This document shows positions 26,338 to 39,747 of a stretch of 64,000 nucleotides of DNA, piece by piece; position 1 is the stretch's first letter, and each line of letters begins with the position of its first letter. The notes below the pieces were generated by a model. It worked only from the letters and a program-made list of their open reading frames with translations, searched no databases and was not told the origin of the DNA. A program made the position numbers and the translations under genes. This stretch comes from Neopestalotiopsis rosae (taxonomy: Eukaryota; Ascomycota; Sordariomycetes; Amphisphaeriales; Sporocadaceae), in assembly GCA_023078685.1 (NCBI GenBank), contig JALGAS010000002.1, forward strand, positions 5,332,001 to 5,396,000, given 5' to 3'.

Positions 26338-28797
26338 GCGTGTGAAATGTGTGATTTCTGGTATTATTCTTGGTGTTTTTGTGACTGTCGTCAAAAAGAA
26401 ATGATGTCTAGTAGGTCAAGTTCCGACGCTGTGAGTTTGATCCTTCGGGAAGCTTGTCAAGTACTAGTAGTAGGTGTGTGGGGTCAACTTTGGCTGACGG
26501 TTAGACGATTGCTGGTATGGTGACAATGAGGGGTAGTGATTGTGTTTCGGACCCCAAGACAGGGACAAAAGTGTAAATGTATGAGGAATTAGGATACAAA
26601 CTATGATGACCACTCGAGGGAGACGTTCAATGGCTGTCCATAAATACTAAATGAGAAGAGAGTTGCGGCGATGGAGAAGGTCACGGATATGCTTAAAGTG
26701 CGAGATACCAGCCTAGTACATTGCGTACCTACCTACCTACTCACTATGGTAGCATGTTGACCATTACAGACGAGACGGGCAAGATTTCAGCCAGGCATGT
26801 ACGTCTTGGCCAACCAAAAGTGAATGAATGACCTGCACAGCCTCAAAGAGCCTCTCGAGTCAACGCAAGCACGAGCGCATGTTGGGTGACCGGACGCTTG
26901 GGTACGGCATCTTGGCCTTGGTATCTACCAGGACATACTGGGTAACTTGCAGTTGGGCATAGGTATCAGTGTAGGTATCCGATGTAGGGAATCCTAAAAC
27001 CGCCACTCTACTCTGGGGTTCTTTTCGGGTTTCGCTGCGGCCGGAGGTAACCAAGCCGGGCGTATGCCTGTCTGATCCAGTGTATGTACGCTAAAGGTGT
27101 CATAATGGGAGAGTATGTACCCGCATTGCACAGGACTACGAACCCGCTTCAATGGAATACGCAAGGCCGCCGAGGCTCGTTCCAGATGTTTCCTTTTCCA
27201 TATGTGTGCCTGTATCGCATGTAATCATCAGTGGCTGTGCTGCTGCTGCTACTGCGTGCTAGTTGTGCATACTCATTGCTACAATGTCTCTCTCACACAC
27301 TCGGAAGGGTTAGCAAAACGGCAAGATGCATAGAGTGCCATCTGTCTGTCCCGTTGGTTTCCATTCGTTCCAACTTATGCGGCCCGCTGTGGGTGGATGG
27401 CATAGATGGGCGCAGAAGCTGGAGGCGATGTCTGGATACTCGAGTCACCACTATCATTGGCTGTCCGACGACTCCGGTTGCCCCATTGCTGTGTCCCACC
27501 TGCTGCCTACCAACCACTATGCAGGAACCTCGAGAGTCGCACTGCATTTTGCATTCTTGGAATGATACTCTGATCTTAAAATAAAAGCCGACTATTGAAT
27601 CTGTGCATCTTCTCTACATGCCGCAGGTCGTTCTGTTCGGTGATCTCTCTATAATCGTGACTGCAAAGTAAGCACGGTATGCCGGCGACTTTGATGGGCT
27701 CCATGTAGCAATTCAATGTTACATTTATACACGGCTCCTGCCTATTACATCATTTGCAAGATCTGCCCCACTATGTCCAGGCCTCTGTGCTTTATGTAAG
27801 GCTTCAAAGACAACTTGAATACTAGGTCCACAAACAGCCATAGAGCCTTATCGTACACCTTGAATATATGTGTAATAAAGTGTAGAATAATATGATGGTG
27901 ATGACCGCAATCAGCATTCAGGTGACAAAACTACTCCATCTTGAAAGCTCTATTGATATGATCTCCTACATGTAAGTCTAGCCAGAGTGATTTCGCAGAC
28001 ATCCATGGGTGAAGCATATTAGTGCGAAATATAGAATCATGTCTTGAATTTGATCACCCCTGTGTTCCCTCCAATCTCTCAGGCCCATCCATGGAAGCCT
28101 CACATATGTACGTACCCAGCGTACGGCGGACATCCCCAAACCTTGTTACACCTCTCATTAGGAGCTTTCCGACGAAGCTGACCGAATGGCAACTTGCAAA
28201 GAGACCCCTATTACCGGCCGAAACTCAATCCGACACGATCGATGTGAGAGACATTTCAACATTTATATAGTTACTAGCGTAGTGATTTGTTTCCTTGGGA
28301 AAAAAAGAACATCGTGATGAGTAACAGGCTATTCTACGCAAGAAGATATAGAAACATTCATACTCTACAGATGGTGCCCCATCGTCTCTCAAGTCACGAG
28401 CTGAAACTTGAATCAACGTGTGCTGGACGCTGGTAAACACATATCTAAGGTTCATGCTCGGGCCGACATGAAGACGGCACAGAAACTTGTTTACATCCCA
28501 GCGAAATGATTACTTCACTTTTGGATAGCCAACTGAATTTCATTCCAGCATCGATGACCTGCCGTGAATTGATGAAATAGGTACTGCTTGGCCTTGTCGA
28601 CTTCATCATTGATGAGACGTCCGATCATCACTTAGTCGGGGGAATACAAGTTGGAGCTTTGGTAGCACCACAGGCAAGATCTGTCTTTTATGAGATATCG
28701 ATACTCTCACACTACCGATTTGGTGCAATTTGGTCCTTCTCCAGCTCTCCAAATGCTTACTTCATATCTATAAGCGAAGCTCGAACGATAACCAGTC
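26338..28797. other. 2.5-kb intergenic region
   Basis: Divergent upstream regions of the WW-domain gene (left) and the SDR gene (right). Short open frames (for example 26119-26523 and 27231-27584, +) look like noise. A TACCTACCTACCTACTC repeat lies near 26726-26742. No gene is supported. Confidence 0.5.
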
Positions 28798-30048
28798 ATG
28801 GCCGAGTTCATGATCAATGACCAGGAACTAGCTGCCATGAAAGGCAAAGTGGTGATAGTGACCGGTACAGTCTTTCCATATCCCCCAGTAGTATCAATTT
28901 CTACTACTCTCCACGCAAGAAAGCCCGAATGATTGACCGGGGTTCTCAATATCCCACAGGTGGTTCCAGTGGAATCGGTCTCGCAACGGTGGAAATGCTA
29001 CTCTCACTAGGCGCCACCGTCATCAGCGGCGATATACAGCCTCCCCCTCACCCGAACAACAAACAAAACGGATTTATTGCTGGTTTCTCGTCGAAACAAC
29101 GAAATGGCGACGGTGACGACGCAAGACCTTCTCCAGCCTTTACCTTTGTCAAGACAAACGTGGCCGTCTGGGACGACCTCGTAGCGCTCTTCAAGAAAGC
29201 CGAGGACGTCTCCCCCCACGGCGCGAACAATGGTCACCGCGGTGGTCGCTGTATCGACCACGTCTTTGCCAATGCCGGCATCGGCCCCTGCGCCAACTAC
29301 CTGGAGCTGGACGTGGACGACCACGGCGACCCGCGCGAGCCCGCGTACGACACGCTGGACGTCGGTCTCCGCGGGGTCATGAACACGGCGGCGCTGGCCG
29401 TGCATTACATGCGCCGACAGCAGCATCAGCATCAGCAGCAGCAGCAGCAGCGAGCAGGAGGAACATGTGAAGGCGGATCATCATCATCCATCGTCTTGAC
29501 GGGGTCCGTGGTAGGGTTACAACGACTTCGGGCAGTAGACTACGGTAAGCAAAACCAAGTTCAGGAAGTATTTTCTTCTTCTTCTTCTTCTTCTTCTTGC
29601 GATATTGGAAAAACAATGTCGACTTTTCTCCCCTTTTTATCCAAGCTAACAAATAGTTTTTTGAACTGCCTCGCCAGCTACGACCAAGCACGGCGTACTA
29701 GGATTCGGGAGAGGCCTGTCGACGCTCGTCCAGACGGCCGGGCTCCCCATCCGGGTCAACACGCTCATGCCCACGTGGACCGACAGCAACGTCGTGCCGA
29801 ACCTGAGGCAAAAGATGGACCGGATCGGGGTCGAGCTCCAGCCCACCTCGTCCGTGGCCCGCGCCGCCATTCTCATGATGGCCGATCCGGCTCGGCATGG
29901 ACACGTCATTTACGTCGGTCGCGGCCGGTACAAGGAGATTGACGAGTCCATACTGTTGCCGGCGTATGAGTCTATCAAGGGTGATTACCCTTGGGAAGAT
30001 GATGTTTTCCGTCGCCTGGTGGAGATTGCTGCTCAAGAGTCGAACTGA
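28798..30048 (+). CDS. Short-chain dehydrogenase/reductase with an internal Gln/His tract
   Basis: NAD(H)-type SDR oxidoreductase, closest in feel to 15-hydroxyprostaglandin dehydrogenase-like fungal enzymes; the substrate is unknown. Three exons (28798-28864, 28960-29544, 29678-30048) give 340 aa. Motifs: TGGSSGIG at about residue 22 (joined by intron 1), the acidic residue ending strand 2 (VISGDIQ) that favours NAD over NADP, FANAGIG, catalytic Ser205 (LTGSVVG) and the YATTK pair Tyr217/Lys221, whose codons are split by intron 2. A poly-Gln/His stretch encoded by CAG/CAT repeats (29418-29450) lies between strand 4 and the catalytic Ser. The late motif PIRVNTLMPTWTDSNVV fits the substrate-binding loop. 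It converges on Chs7 with 690 bp between. Confidence 0.9.
29418..29450 (+). repeat. In-frame CAG/CAT repeat in the SDR gene
   Basis: Mixed CAG and CAT units coding for Gln and His (QQHQHQQQQQQ). Such tracts vary in length between strains. Confidence 0.9.
29573..29598 (+). repeat. TTC trinucleotide repeat inside SDR intron 2
   Basis: About eight TTC units within the second intron, shortly after its donor at 29545. It lies in a pyrimidine-rich tract and could affect splicing or be polymorphic. Confidence 0.85.
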
Positions 30049-30738
30049 TTCTTTAAATGTGCCAGAGCAGGCCACAAGATGATCCGGCGAAATATTACTT
30101 CATTGAAGAATAAGCAGCCCATGCGACGATCTATCTGATGGGTCATTATCTGCGACGTGAAAATTTGAGTGGAAATGGGGCCATGAATCAGTAAAAGGCA
30201 CGGAGTCAAGCCGTTGGTTGGTATCGGAAGGGTTGGCTTTTACTATTAAATCTATTGTACGGGTCCATATACATTAATGGCTCTAGAAAGGCGCGAGGGG
30301 GTATACTTTCAAAATAATCATGCGTCTTCGCTTTCTCCTCCATCTCTCCTCCCAGTAGCTACTTCCGACATCTGTCGTCGGAGCTTCGACCTGCCCATGC
30401 GTGGTATAATTCAATATGCTTCCTCCTTCCCGTAGGTCACGTATGCTGTCGTAACAATGCAGTCGGCCCAAGGTCCAGCTCTCCAACTGGTTTTCATGCG
30501 CTGTAAAAATGATTTGCTCCCAGGAGCTTCCACGAATGTATCGAAGGGAATATTTAAAGGTTTTAGAGTGGGTGTTGCGCGTGAGTGGTAATTGGTCGGC
30601 GAATGTGTATCGCAGCGCGACTGTGTGCGCAACCATGGCAAATCCACGAATCCAAACCAACGAGTCAGAGAAAACCCGTGAAACCTAAACGCCAACGCCG
30701 TATTCAAATGAGTGACACGAATATTGAAGAGAGAATAA
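30049..30738. other. Convergent intergenic region between SDR and chs7
   Basis: The 3' regions of two genes that read toward each other. The open frames here (30283-30707) have no recognisable content. Confidence 0.5.
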
Positions 30739-31901
30739 TTAAGGGTATCCAGCGGGGCCGGAAGTAATGGGCCAGTCGTCCTCAGTGATGCTCGACCAGA
30801 AGATCCAGATCATGACGACGGAGAGGAGCGTGAAGAGGGTTTCGAACAAGGCGCCGTCAATCTTGCCCGAAGTGCCGTTGCAGATATGGGGGCTGATGGT
30901 GTAGTTGAAAATCTGGCCCAGAGCGAACAGAACAGCGGCTGCGACAAGGTAAGCCATCGGGCGTACTTCGCCGAGGATTCGCAGGACCAGAACGCTCTCG
31001 AGTACAAAGAAGGCGACCAGAAAGACGAGAGGCGCAAGCTGGTACAGGACGTAGAGTGGAATGTTGCGGTTTGGTGAGTTGTAGCTGTCAGCCCATTTAT
31101 CTGTGAATCCGAGGCCGGTGTCGAGAGCAATGTAGCCGGTACCAATCAGGAGAATTGCAGCCGAGAGGACCATCAATCCAACAGACATTGGGGTGCCATC
31201 GTCGATGATTTGGAAACCAACCACTGCGTTAAGCATGAGAATCCAGGTTGTTGCAATAATCATTCCAATGTGAATAGCAGAAAAGGCCTATTCATGTTAG
31301 CACGGTTGCGAAGAAATGATGGCGAGGGCTCGGGACAAGGGACATACAATGCGAACAGTCGAGTTCAGGGGGAACTCTCCAACCGAAAAGATTTCACATA
31401 TTTCAATAATGATGTAACCCAAAAGGAAGAGCTGCATTTCCCTGCATGGAGTGTTAGTCTCGGCGCAAACTTGTGTGAAAAGAGCGCGACATACCTTCGA
31501 CCCACAGCGGCCTTCTTTCTCTCAGATCGCAGCAAAAGCAATGCAGAAATCACGATGGCGATGCCACAGAGGAGGATCGATCCCAGATTTCCCAAACGTC
31601 TTCCATTGCTCAAGGGGATGCCAGTCAACTCGCAACCACCCCAGCTACCAGTTTGGTTATGATTGTTGCTCAGCACCTACATGCCACAAGTTAGCAATCA
31701 GACAAGGAGGCATGCTAGAAGAGGACCACTTACATTGCATACTGGCAGCGTCGAGTCGCGGCAGAACGCCTGTGCACTATTGTTAGTTTCTCTGGCACAA
31801 TTAAAGAATACGCAAGCATGCAGCGGCCGATAATGCAATTGACCAGGCGGCACATTCACAAGAAAGCATACCTCAAAATTGCCAAACTGCGTGTCACCCA
31901 T
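30739..31901 (-). CDS. chs7: Chitin synthase export chaperone Chs7
   Basis: ER membrane chaperone that lets chitin synthase (Chs3 class) leave the ER. Five exons: 31901-31872, 31769-31734, 31676-31495, 31441-31348, 31287-30739, for 296 aa. The start MGDTQFGNFEAFCRDSTLPVCN (read across the first intron) is the family N-terminus, with paired cysteines. Seven hydrophobic segments follow, among them LGSILLCGIAIVISALLLL, FLLGYIIIEICEIF, IGMIIATTWILMLNAVVGFQ and VVMIWIFWSSITEDDWP. The motifs ADSYNSPNRNIPLYVLYQLAPL and QIFNYTISPHICNGTSGKIDGALFETL (split here for length) are diagnostic for Chs7 proteins. Exons 1 and 2 are only 30 and 36 nt. No anomaly beyond that. Confidence 0.94.
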
Positions 31902-34900
31902 TGGACCTCCGAATCAAGTCAACAATTGAACGCGCCCTCAAGCACGGAGTGTTTTTGTCGTTGAGAATCGGTGGATCAGACGACGATCTTTTGACCGCGT
32001 GCAATTGGGTTTGGATCGACTCGGTCGTGTACGATGATCAAATATTGCGCGCGCGCGGTGTCGTCGGTGTTGGTCGTCGAACGAATTGAATTAATTGCCA
32101 GCTCGTGACTTGCGACAAGACGCCGACAACGATGAAGAAATGTTTGGCGATGTTTAGCGGTGAGGATGAATTAGGGAAGCTTGGTAGCTCGTCGAGAAGA
32201 ACGCTGGCTCAAAATGCAGGTCCCAGAGTCGGGCGTGAGCGTGTCTTGCCTGAATGCAGCTTGACGGATTCCTGTTCCTGAAAAAAAGAGCGGGTCTGTA
32301 CCAGAACAGAGAAGCGCGAGTGTGGATGGTTCCAGTTCAAATGTGCCACTTCCAAGCTGAGTTGGTGCCCTGTTTATCTGACTCTGCCCCCGGGCTGTGT
32401 CTCGAATAGTCTTTTGTCTTGCGTGATGATGCGGCAACCGATGGCGATATGTAGGAATAGCGATAGGCTCAGTTTCTGTAGGACTGAAATGCGAGCATGG
32501 GAATAGTTTTGGGAGCCACAGGATGGGAAGAAAGAAATGAAAGGGTAGGGAAGAAAAAAAGCTCGGAAGCAGGTTTCAGTCCTCGAGGCTGGGCGGTTGT
32601 TGTGGTGACTTCGACACGGGAAAGCTACCTACTGGTGCCAGTGGTGCCAGCTAGGCATGAAGGGTGGTGAACTGGACCTGGCAATTTCCCCTGCCACTGA
32701 TTCGTCCAGGGACGGACAAGAAGGACAGGGCTCTGCAAGAATCCAGTCAAGCGCATAAACAGCCAGAGGTTACGATACTGGGCAGGCCACTGCCGTTCGA
32801 CAGAACTGGACAAGACAGGAGGGTGCGGGTGGAGTCAGCAATTAAAATAACTACTGGCCTTAGCATGTCCCTCGGGAGGTTCCCTCCAGGGGACCCCCCT
32901 CTTCTGGCCTTCCTTGAGTCAATCCCTATTACTGCTATCGTCCAAGGCCAGCCACTCGTCTGGTGTCCCTGAACATCACCCAAGTGGTACCCCGTCAACC
33001 CGTCCAAAGTAGTGATGCGCCGGACGCTTGCGCTGTTCAGTACTGGCAAGGATGCATGCACAATTGTTGCAGTGCTGAACGGCACACTAACGGCATCAGT
33101 AACGCGCTACGCTCCGGCTATGAAATTGCTTCTCTCAACCCTGGTTGGCTGTGGCTGGTTGAAGGCAAGACAGACGGGCTCCCTCGATCAATTGTCTTTC
33201 TTGTCTCGTTTGACTGACTTGAACTGGCCTTTTCCATCCTTCCATCATGGCAGATCGGATCTGCTTTCACAACCCGTTTGCCAATACACCGACAGGAAGC
33301 AATGACAAAAAGCACAGACTGAAAGCCCTTCCTCACCGCCGGACTGGTTGGGCCTGCCACGCATCCACGGACGGAAGCCGTGTACAACGGGACCGTCAAT
33401 GGCAGTGGGACATGGAACGATCCAAAGAAAGCTTCCCTTCTATTGGAAGCTTCCGTCGACTGAGGCTAGGTTTCGAGCGCCGCGCGGGCTAGCACGTAGC
33501 GAAAAAAAGCCACATTGATGTGGATGGCCTTTATGTAAGAATGAGATACATACAAGCAATGCTGCTGCCAGGTTTCACGCATGAAGTTCGATATGTCAGT
33601 GTAACCATGCTCTCTGCTTGTCTGATCAATGCCCTTGTCAGCGCAATTATAAAAAGCATCTTCCGTCATGAAGCGCAAACTTTACAGACTTAGTCCATCA
33701 TGCTTGGTCTGCGTATATGATATTACTTGTATTGCTTTACTTACGTCGTTGCAATGTGAGGCAATTGGCGTCTTTCTCGAAAAAGATCTACACTTTTAGC
33801 TGGAGAAACGGACACAGTCCTTCCATCTTCGACTAGAATTACAAACGGAAACTCCATGGCCTCAATCCTTCTGGAGAACACTGCCAAGTCCGCCGAGTGA
33901 CCATGCCTTTCAGCGCCCGGTGCTTTGCTTGAGCGCTCCACCGAGAGTGACCAGGATTCGAGTGTGTAAGCAGCCCAGAAGGCAACGTCCGAGGTCCTCG
34001 CTTCTGCGCGCCATCGTAATGCAGTGCATACAGACGAGATGAGAAGATGCAAGGTGCCCAGTTGGCCGATACAAATCAAAATCAGCCATGCTCTCAGCAA
34101 TCTCGTTGTCACTCTCGAGTCGTTGAAGAACGGACAATATACTTCCTCATGTCTACGTTTCGACATTGAACCCTGAATAGCAAGCACGTCCTTCATTGTC
34201 ATCAGCGGGTCCGTTGATTAGGCTTTTTAGAACTCTTCAGACAGGAAGAACCCAGTTGTGACAGCAGCCCGAGCTTTCAACAATCGACAGATCTTCCTCA
34301 AGGATTGTCCATGCGATTCCTCAACCCTTTCCTTCTTACCTATCATACCTGACAGCCTGGCTTCAATTGCCAGGCCAGTCTCAGACATGCAAAGTATTTT
34401 GAAAGCCCTGAGCCGACCATCGTGCAAAGAACAGCACGGTGATATTACATCACCTGCTAAATAATTTCATATTGTCCATTATCTGGGGACTGCCGAGGAA
34501 CCTTCCGACCAATAATGAGTTGGGCAGTTCGAGATTGCCTTTTGGGCTTATCACAAGCTTCAGCAAAAGCCTACCCATTGTCCGTCCACGGCAGGGGGGG
34601 TTTAGGCGCCCAGCCACAGGTTAAACGCCTCCCATCCACTCGCTACAATTATGCGCTGTCGAATTTCGACTTTAGATGTCCCTGTCCAATGCTGTTCAGA
34701 GGACCCCGGATTTTTGTTGCGCCAACACTGAGATCATGCATGGTTTTTACAAAGACTCCATGATGATCGATCATTGGCGCGTCTAGTCTCGCCGTGATTT
34801 CATCCCGAAACTGACTATATGAGACTGACGAGTCCACAATACGTACCACTTCATGGTGGACAATAAATAGAAACCTCAACGCCTCAAGAAAGAGCCGCTC

Positions 34901-37289
34901 AGGGTCTGCTGATATTTTTGCCTTTGGTCAGACGCTATATTCGTTGCCTTTCGGGGCTGACAAGACCTGCCGCCGGCCGCTGGTTTCGAGCCGTCGTCGC
35001 TTTTTTTGACTTGTTAGCTCCCACGACCTCCTGATGCATGTAATAGACCTTCGATGGGCTGGGCTATGTAGAATAGGTCCGCAGTTGGGCAGTATCTATT
35101 CCAGGCGATGATCAGCTTCCAAATCAAGGTATGACTGTGAACGAAGAATAGAAAATATATGTTATGGTTGAGAGTGCACTCTAGGAAAAAGATGTTGTAA
35201 CGCGGACGTCTCTCATCTTCAGCGCATTCCATGACCTGAGCTTTATACTCGTAGTGTCCCCTTCCTTTAGATTGACGTGATGACGATCGAGTCTGTAAGA
35301 AAAAAAAAGGTATTTATCAGTGGCATATCGATTATTTGCACTTTGTCCTTTCGAAGACATTCGAGTGCCTATGATCGTCCGTTAGGAGCTGAACGTCACA
35401 AATTTGGATCTTTCGGCCTTTCTGCAGCAAGCAATTTGATGTTATCTGGTGATACTACGCTCGTCGGCGAGCAAATCTTATCAGAATTGGATTGATGATC
35501 ATGCCTGTATTCTTTAAAGGCGCTCTCTGCAGTATCTGCTTGGATGACTACGATAACATTGAGGAAAACCACCCCAGCCCCGTGGCAGCTCAACCCGATA
35601 TCGACATGGTGCAAGTCCCGGCAGCTAAAGTACACAGACAGCAGGACAGGTCTTGATCTGACCGCTTTCATGCGGAATGGATACTATGATGCCATCCGTG
35701 GAGACCTTGCCGCGGGCTTGGCTCAAGGGAGGCCGGACCCCATGACCCCCAAGCGACGGCCACAAGACCGGGAAACTGCCTGCCCATTTTCTCGTACCCA
35801 GCGACTCGGCTGCACTATGAGTACCACGTGCATTTCAAGGATATGCGAACCTTCAAAAACTGATTCCTACGACACATAGGAACCTCTATTTTCCCCAGAC
35901 CCCGCGATATGCAGTCGAAAGCGAATTGAGGGGAACGTTGAATATACTTGACTAATAACTACCTAACTTTAGACTGACAGTTGAGACGCCTCTGTGGGGT
36001 CTGGGGAAGGAGCACGTACGCAGCCTGGCAGTAAAGCTTACCAGTTGCCTTTTAGACACGCCTATCACGGTTGGTTCCAACAAATCAGAGCCCGAGGGAC
36101 CAATTGATATACCAACGGTTCCTTATATATGGGGATACACTATCAAGGTCTCCAGAGCTTGGTAGCAGTCTTTCCAGGGATGAATGTTATCTTTCCCTCT
36201 GAATCGTGCGCGTTGGGCTTTTTGGAAATTGACTCATGTTGCAGCGCAGTTTGACGGGCCAATGCATGGCTACTTGCCATGGTCAAGATCAGCACGAGTA
36301 TATTGGTCGCTGGGCTCGAGTCAAACAACCTAAAGCCTCCGCACCTGGCACTGGCCTGCCTGGATTATACTCTGGGCATTGTGCAAGTGGTATCGTTTCT
36401 GGCTCTGGCGTACCTATTGAAAAGTGAACATTCAATCATATTTTTCGCACTGGCGGCAAGCAATGGTGAGGAATAATATATTATTGCGCGCAGATGATGC
36501 CTTTATTTACAGTGATCGTCGCTCTCTGCAGTGTTACACGTGATAAGCCACCCCACTGCTGGGTAGTTGGCCTGGCTCCTGTTAGTGGACGTACAGAACG
36601 ACAGCAGCTGGAGCTAACAGATACAGATAGATTGATGCGCTCCGCTAAGAAGAAACCTGGCAAATCTGGAGTTCCGGGGGCTGGCTCCCAGGCTGAGAAA
36701 AAGGGGAGATTATTGTAGGTAAGAAGAGGTAAGAGAGTGGGAGAAAAAAAAAACGAAGAAGGCTACGTAGACATGTTCATCAATCTCTCTGCAACTCGAA
36801 CTCTTTCGTCGTCGCTCATTCTCACTTGAACTTCATCTTCGCCGCAATCGTGTTCTTTGCATTGCCCTATCCATGTATCATCTGTTGATCTTGTCGTCTC
36901 CTAGCTAGCTAGCTTTTGCTGTTGTCTCTTCGACTTTCCCCCAAAAAGATCGCAATCGCCCGCCCGGTCTCGGTTCAATCGAATGCAGGGTACCCCGTAG
37001 TGGTGGCACTATCTTTCGTCCAGATCTGGTTTGCACGAGGTCTCACTGGTGTCACTGGTGTCCACCTGCTGCAGCCTCTCGTCACTCCTCCAAAGAACCA
37101 AGGCTTCCAGGGCTGCAAGTGCGCTACCGCCGGTTCCAACTGACCTGACCCCGTCAATCAATCGATCACCCTTCCGGCTGCGATTTGGGAAGACTGACCC
37201 GAGTGTGGTATAAACACTCCACTTTCTTTTTTCTCTACTCCTACCCTTCTTCTTTTTTTTTCGAATCATTCCCATATCGCGGAAGGGAG
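31902..37289. other. 5.4-kb intergenic region upstream of the sugar transporter
   Basis: No gene is supported. It carries the chs7 promoter at the left and the transporter promoter and leader at the right. A CTAGCTAGCTAGC run lies near 36901-36913 and the sequence from 36770 is CT-rich. An open frame at 33741-34202 (-, 153 codons) contains some protein-like text but matches nothing I know. Long upstream regions like this are common before regulated transporters and could hold a noncoding transcript. Confidence 0.45.
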
Positions 37290-39747
37290 CTGCTGCCAAA
37301 CAGCCCCATATCTTCCAAGATTCCTCCGCCGACCCAGAACCGTCTTCCCTCCAACATCCCTCTCCGGACCCTCAATAGCCGTCCCGAGCACCACGGCGCC
37401 CAATCGACGTCATTGTTGGCAGGTTCGCGGGTCGACGACGACCACCACCACGATCGCCCGTCGTCTGACTCTGCCGATTCCGAGTTCGACTCTTGGACTG
37501 ATACCGGTGACATTGCCGAACAGCTCGCGGACGAGGAAGATCCGCTGAGGATACGTCTTGCCGACACCTCGCTGAAAGACGACGGCTTGCTTGCCGGCGT
37601 CGTAGATAAGAAGCGTTCCAAGCAAAAGCGCGTCCAATTCCGCAGATCCGTATCCGAGCACAGTCCCCAGCGATCATCACATCCTGATGCAGGCGTCATA
37701 AGCAAGGAAGCAATTGAAATTCCAGACGTTCCCTTTCGTCGACCTTCTAGAGCTACGCGCCTGCTATCCGCCATCATGCCGGGCACAGGCCTTCGCGGCC
37801 TCACAGGCACAAGCCTGATGTATGTGCACAAGGAGATAAGGGAAATCCCTCATATTTCTGGCTAGATGCTGACTCTCTGTTTAGTTTGTTTACGAGTATA
37901 TTTGTGTCTTTGGGCGTGTTCCTTTTCGGCTATGATCAGGGTGTCATGTCCGGTATTATCACGTAGGTCTTCATTTTGCACGCGCCGGCGCGGTATATAA
38001 TTGTATCTTCCGCTAACGTCATTGTCTGTAGCGGACCTGACTTCCGGGATTATTTCAACAATCCTTCCCATGCCGAGATTGGTACCATGGTCGCCATTCT
38101 CGAGATCGGTGCCCTCATATCATCACTCGCCGTGGGAAAGATTGGAGACCAGATTGGTCGCCGAAAGACGATCCGTTATGGCTCCGCCATCTTCTTCGTT
38201 GGTGGTGCCTTGCAGACTTTTGCTACCAACATGCCCATGATGATGCTTGGCAGAATTATTGCCGGTCTAGGTGTCGGCTCGCTGTCGACCATTGTGCCGG
38301 TATACCAGTCTGAAATCTCACCTCCGCACAATCGCGGCAAACTTGCTTGCATAGAATTCAGCGGTAACATTATTGGTTATACCACATCGGTTTGGGTAGA
38401 CTATTTCTGTGGATTCATTGAAGGCAACTATTCATGGCGCTTGCCTCTTCTCATGCAATGCGTCATGGGAGCGCTTTTGGGTGTTGGAAGTTATCTCATT
38501 GTGGAATCTCCAAGGTATGTACAAAATGGACCTTGTCGCGAAAGAATCATTGCTGACTCTCCCCCAGATGGCTGCTTGATAACGACCACGACGAAGAGGG
38601 CATTGTTGTCATTGCGAACTTGTATGGCGCTGGTGATATCCACAACGCCAAGGCCCGTGACGAGTATCGCGAGATCAAGATGAATGTCCTGCTGCAGCGT
38701 ATGGAAGGCGAGAGGACCTACAGCGAAATGTTCCGCAAATACAAGACGCGAGTCTTTATTGCCATGTCCGCCCAGGCTCTGGCCCAACTCAACGGTATCA
38801 ACGTCATCTCCTACTATGCACCTTACGTCTTTGAATCTGCTGGCTGGCACGGTCACGACGCTATCAAGATGACTGGTATCAACGGCATTACGTATCTGCT
38901 CTCTACAATTCCTCCATGGTATATCGTGGATCGATGGGGTCGCCGGTTCATTTTGCTCAGCGGAGCCGTCGCCATGGCCATCTCACTTTCGTCTGTCAGC
39001 TACTTCCTTTACCTGAATATTGACAACACGCCTACTCTTGTGGTCATATCCGTCATGATCTACAATGCTGCGTTTGGATACTCATGGGGACCTGTAAGTC
39101 TTTTAGGCCTGTGATCTAATCTTCGAATTACAAGCTAACAGCTATAGATCCCTTGGCTTTACCCTCCCGAAATTCTGCCTCTCAGCATCAGATCAAAGGG
39201 TGCCAGTTTGTCAACAGCTGCCAATTGGACTTTCAACTTCATTGTTGGTGAAATGACTCCGATTTTGCAGGATTGGATTCAATGGCGACTGTATCTTTTG
39301 CATGCCTTCTTTTGCGTTGTCAGTTTCATCACTGGTAAGTTTCTGATTTTGCTGCTGTTGCATACGAATTATCATCACTGACAATTGATAGTCTACTTCA
39401 TCTATCCCGAGACTGCCAACGTACGTCTGGAGGAAATGGATTCGATATTCGGTGACGCTACGACGGCAATGGGCACTCCTAGCTTGAGGTCCGAGACTGG
39501 CTCTATATACAGAGCATCGTCCCCGGTGCCGTCCCTTGATCTGCGCGGCCGAGCTGGCCCAGAATCGGCTATCCCGCCGCTGGACATTGATCCACCACAT
39601 GTCAATATGGTGGATGGCAAGCCTCAGATTCGATCCGAGAGCCACTCTCGGGGCCGTGTTGGAGACTGGCTGAACCGGGTGACGGGACGCGGCGAGAGCG
39701 GCAGCCGCGGTCCAGCTTACGAACGCTTGGATCAACGAGACGATTAA
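37290..39747 (+). CDS. MFS sugar porter with a long N-terminal extension (start uncertain)
   Basis: Twelve-helix monosaccharide transporter of the plasma membrane. Exons: start-37819, 37885-37962, 38032-38514, 38568-39093, 39148-39334, 39392-39747. Sugar-porter signatures: FGYDQGVMSGIIT, KIGDQIGRRK, GRIIAGLGVGSLSTIVPVYQSE, VESPRWLL, QLNGINVISYYAP, WGRR and PWLYPPEILPL, with PETANVRLEEMD in place of the usual PETKG motif. The Ser-rich C-terminal tail ends AYERLDQRDD. The reading frame stays open from 37149 but has no ATG until 37776. Starting at the CTG at 37290 would give 719 aa with an acidic, Ser-rich cytosolic extension; starting at the ATG at 37776 gives 557 aa with all helices. An unseen upstream exon with the true ATG is the other possibility. 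Substrate not readable. Confidence 0.85.

Noticed and set aside
33741..34202. Open frame (-), 153 codons
   Set aside because: A few protein-like runs, but no domain and no supporting splice sites; could be revisited with transcripts.
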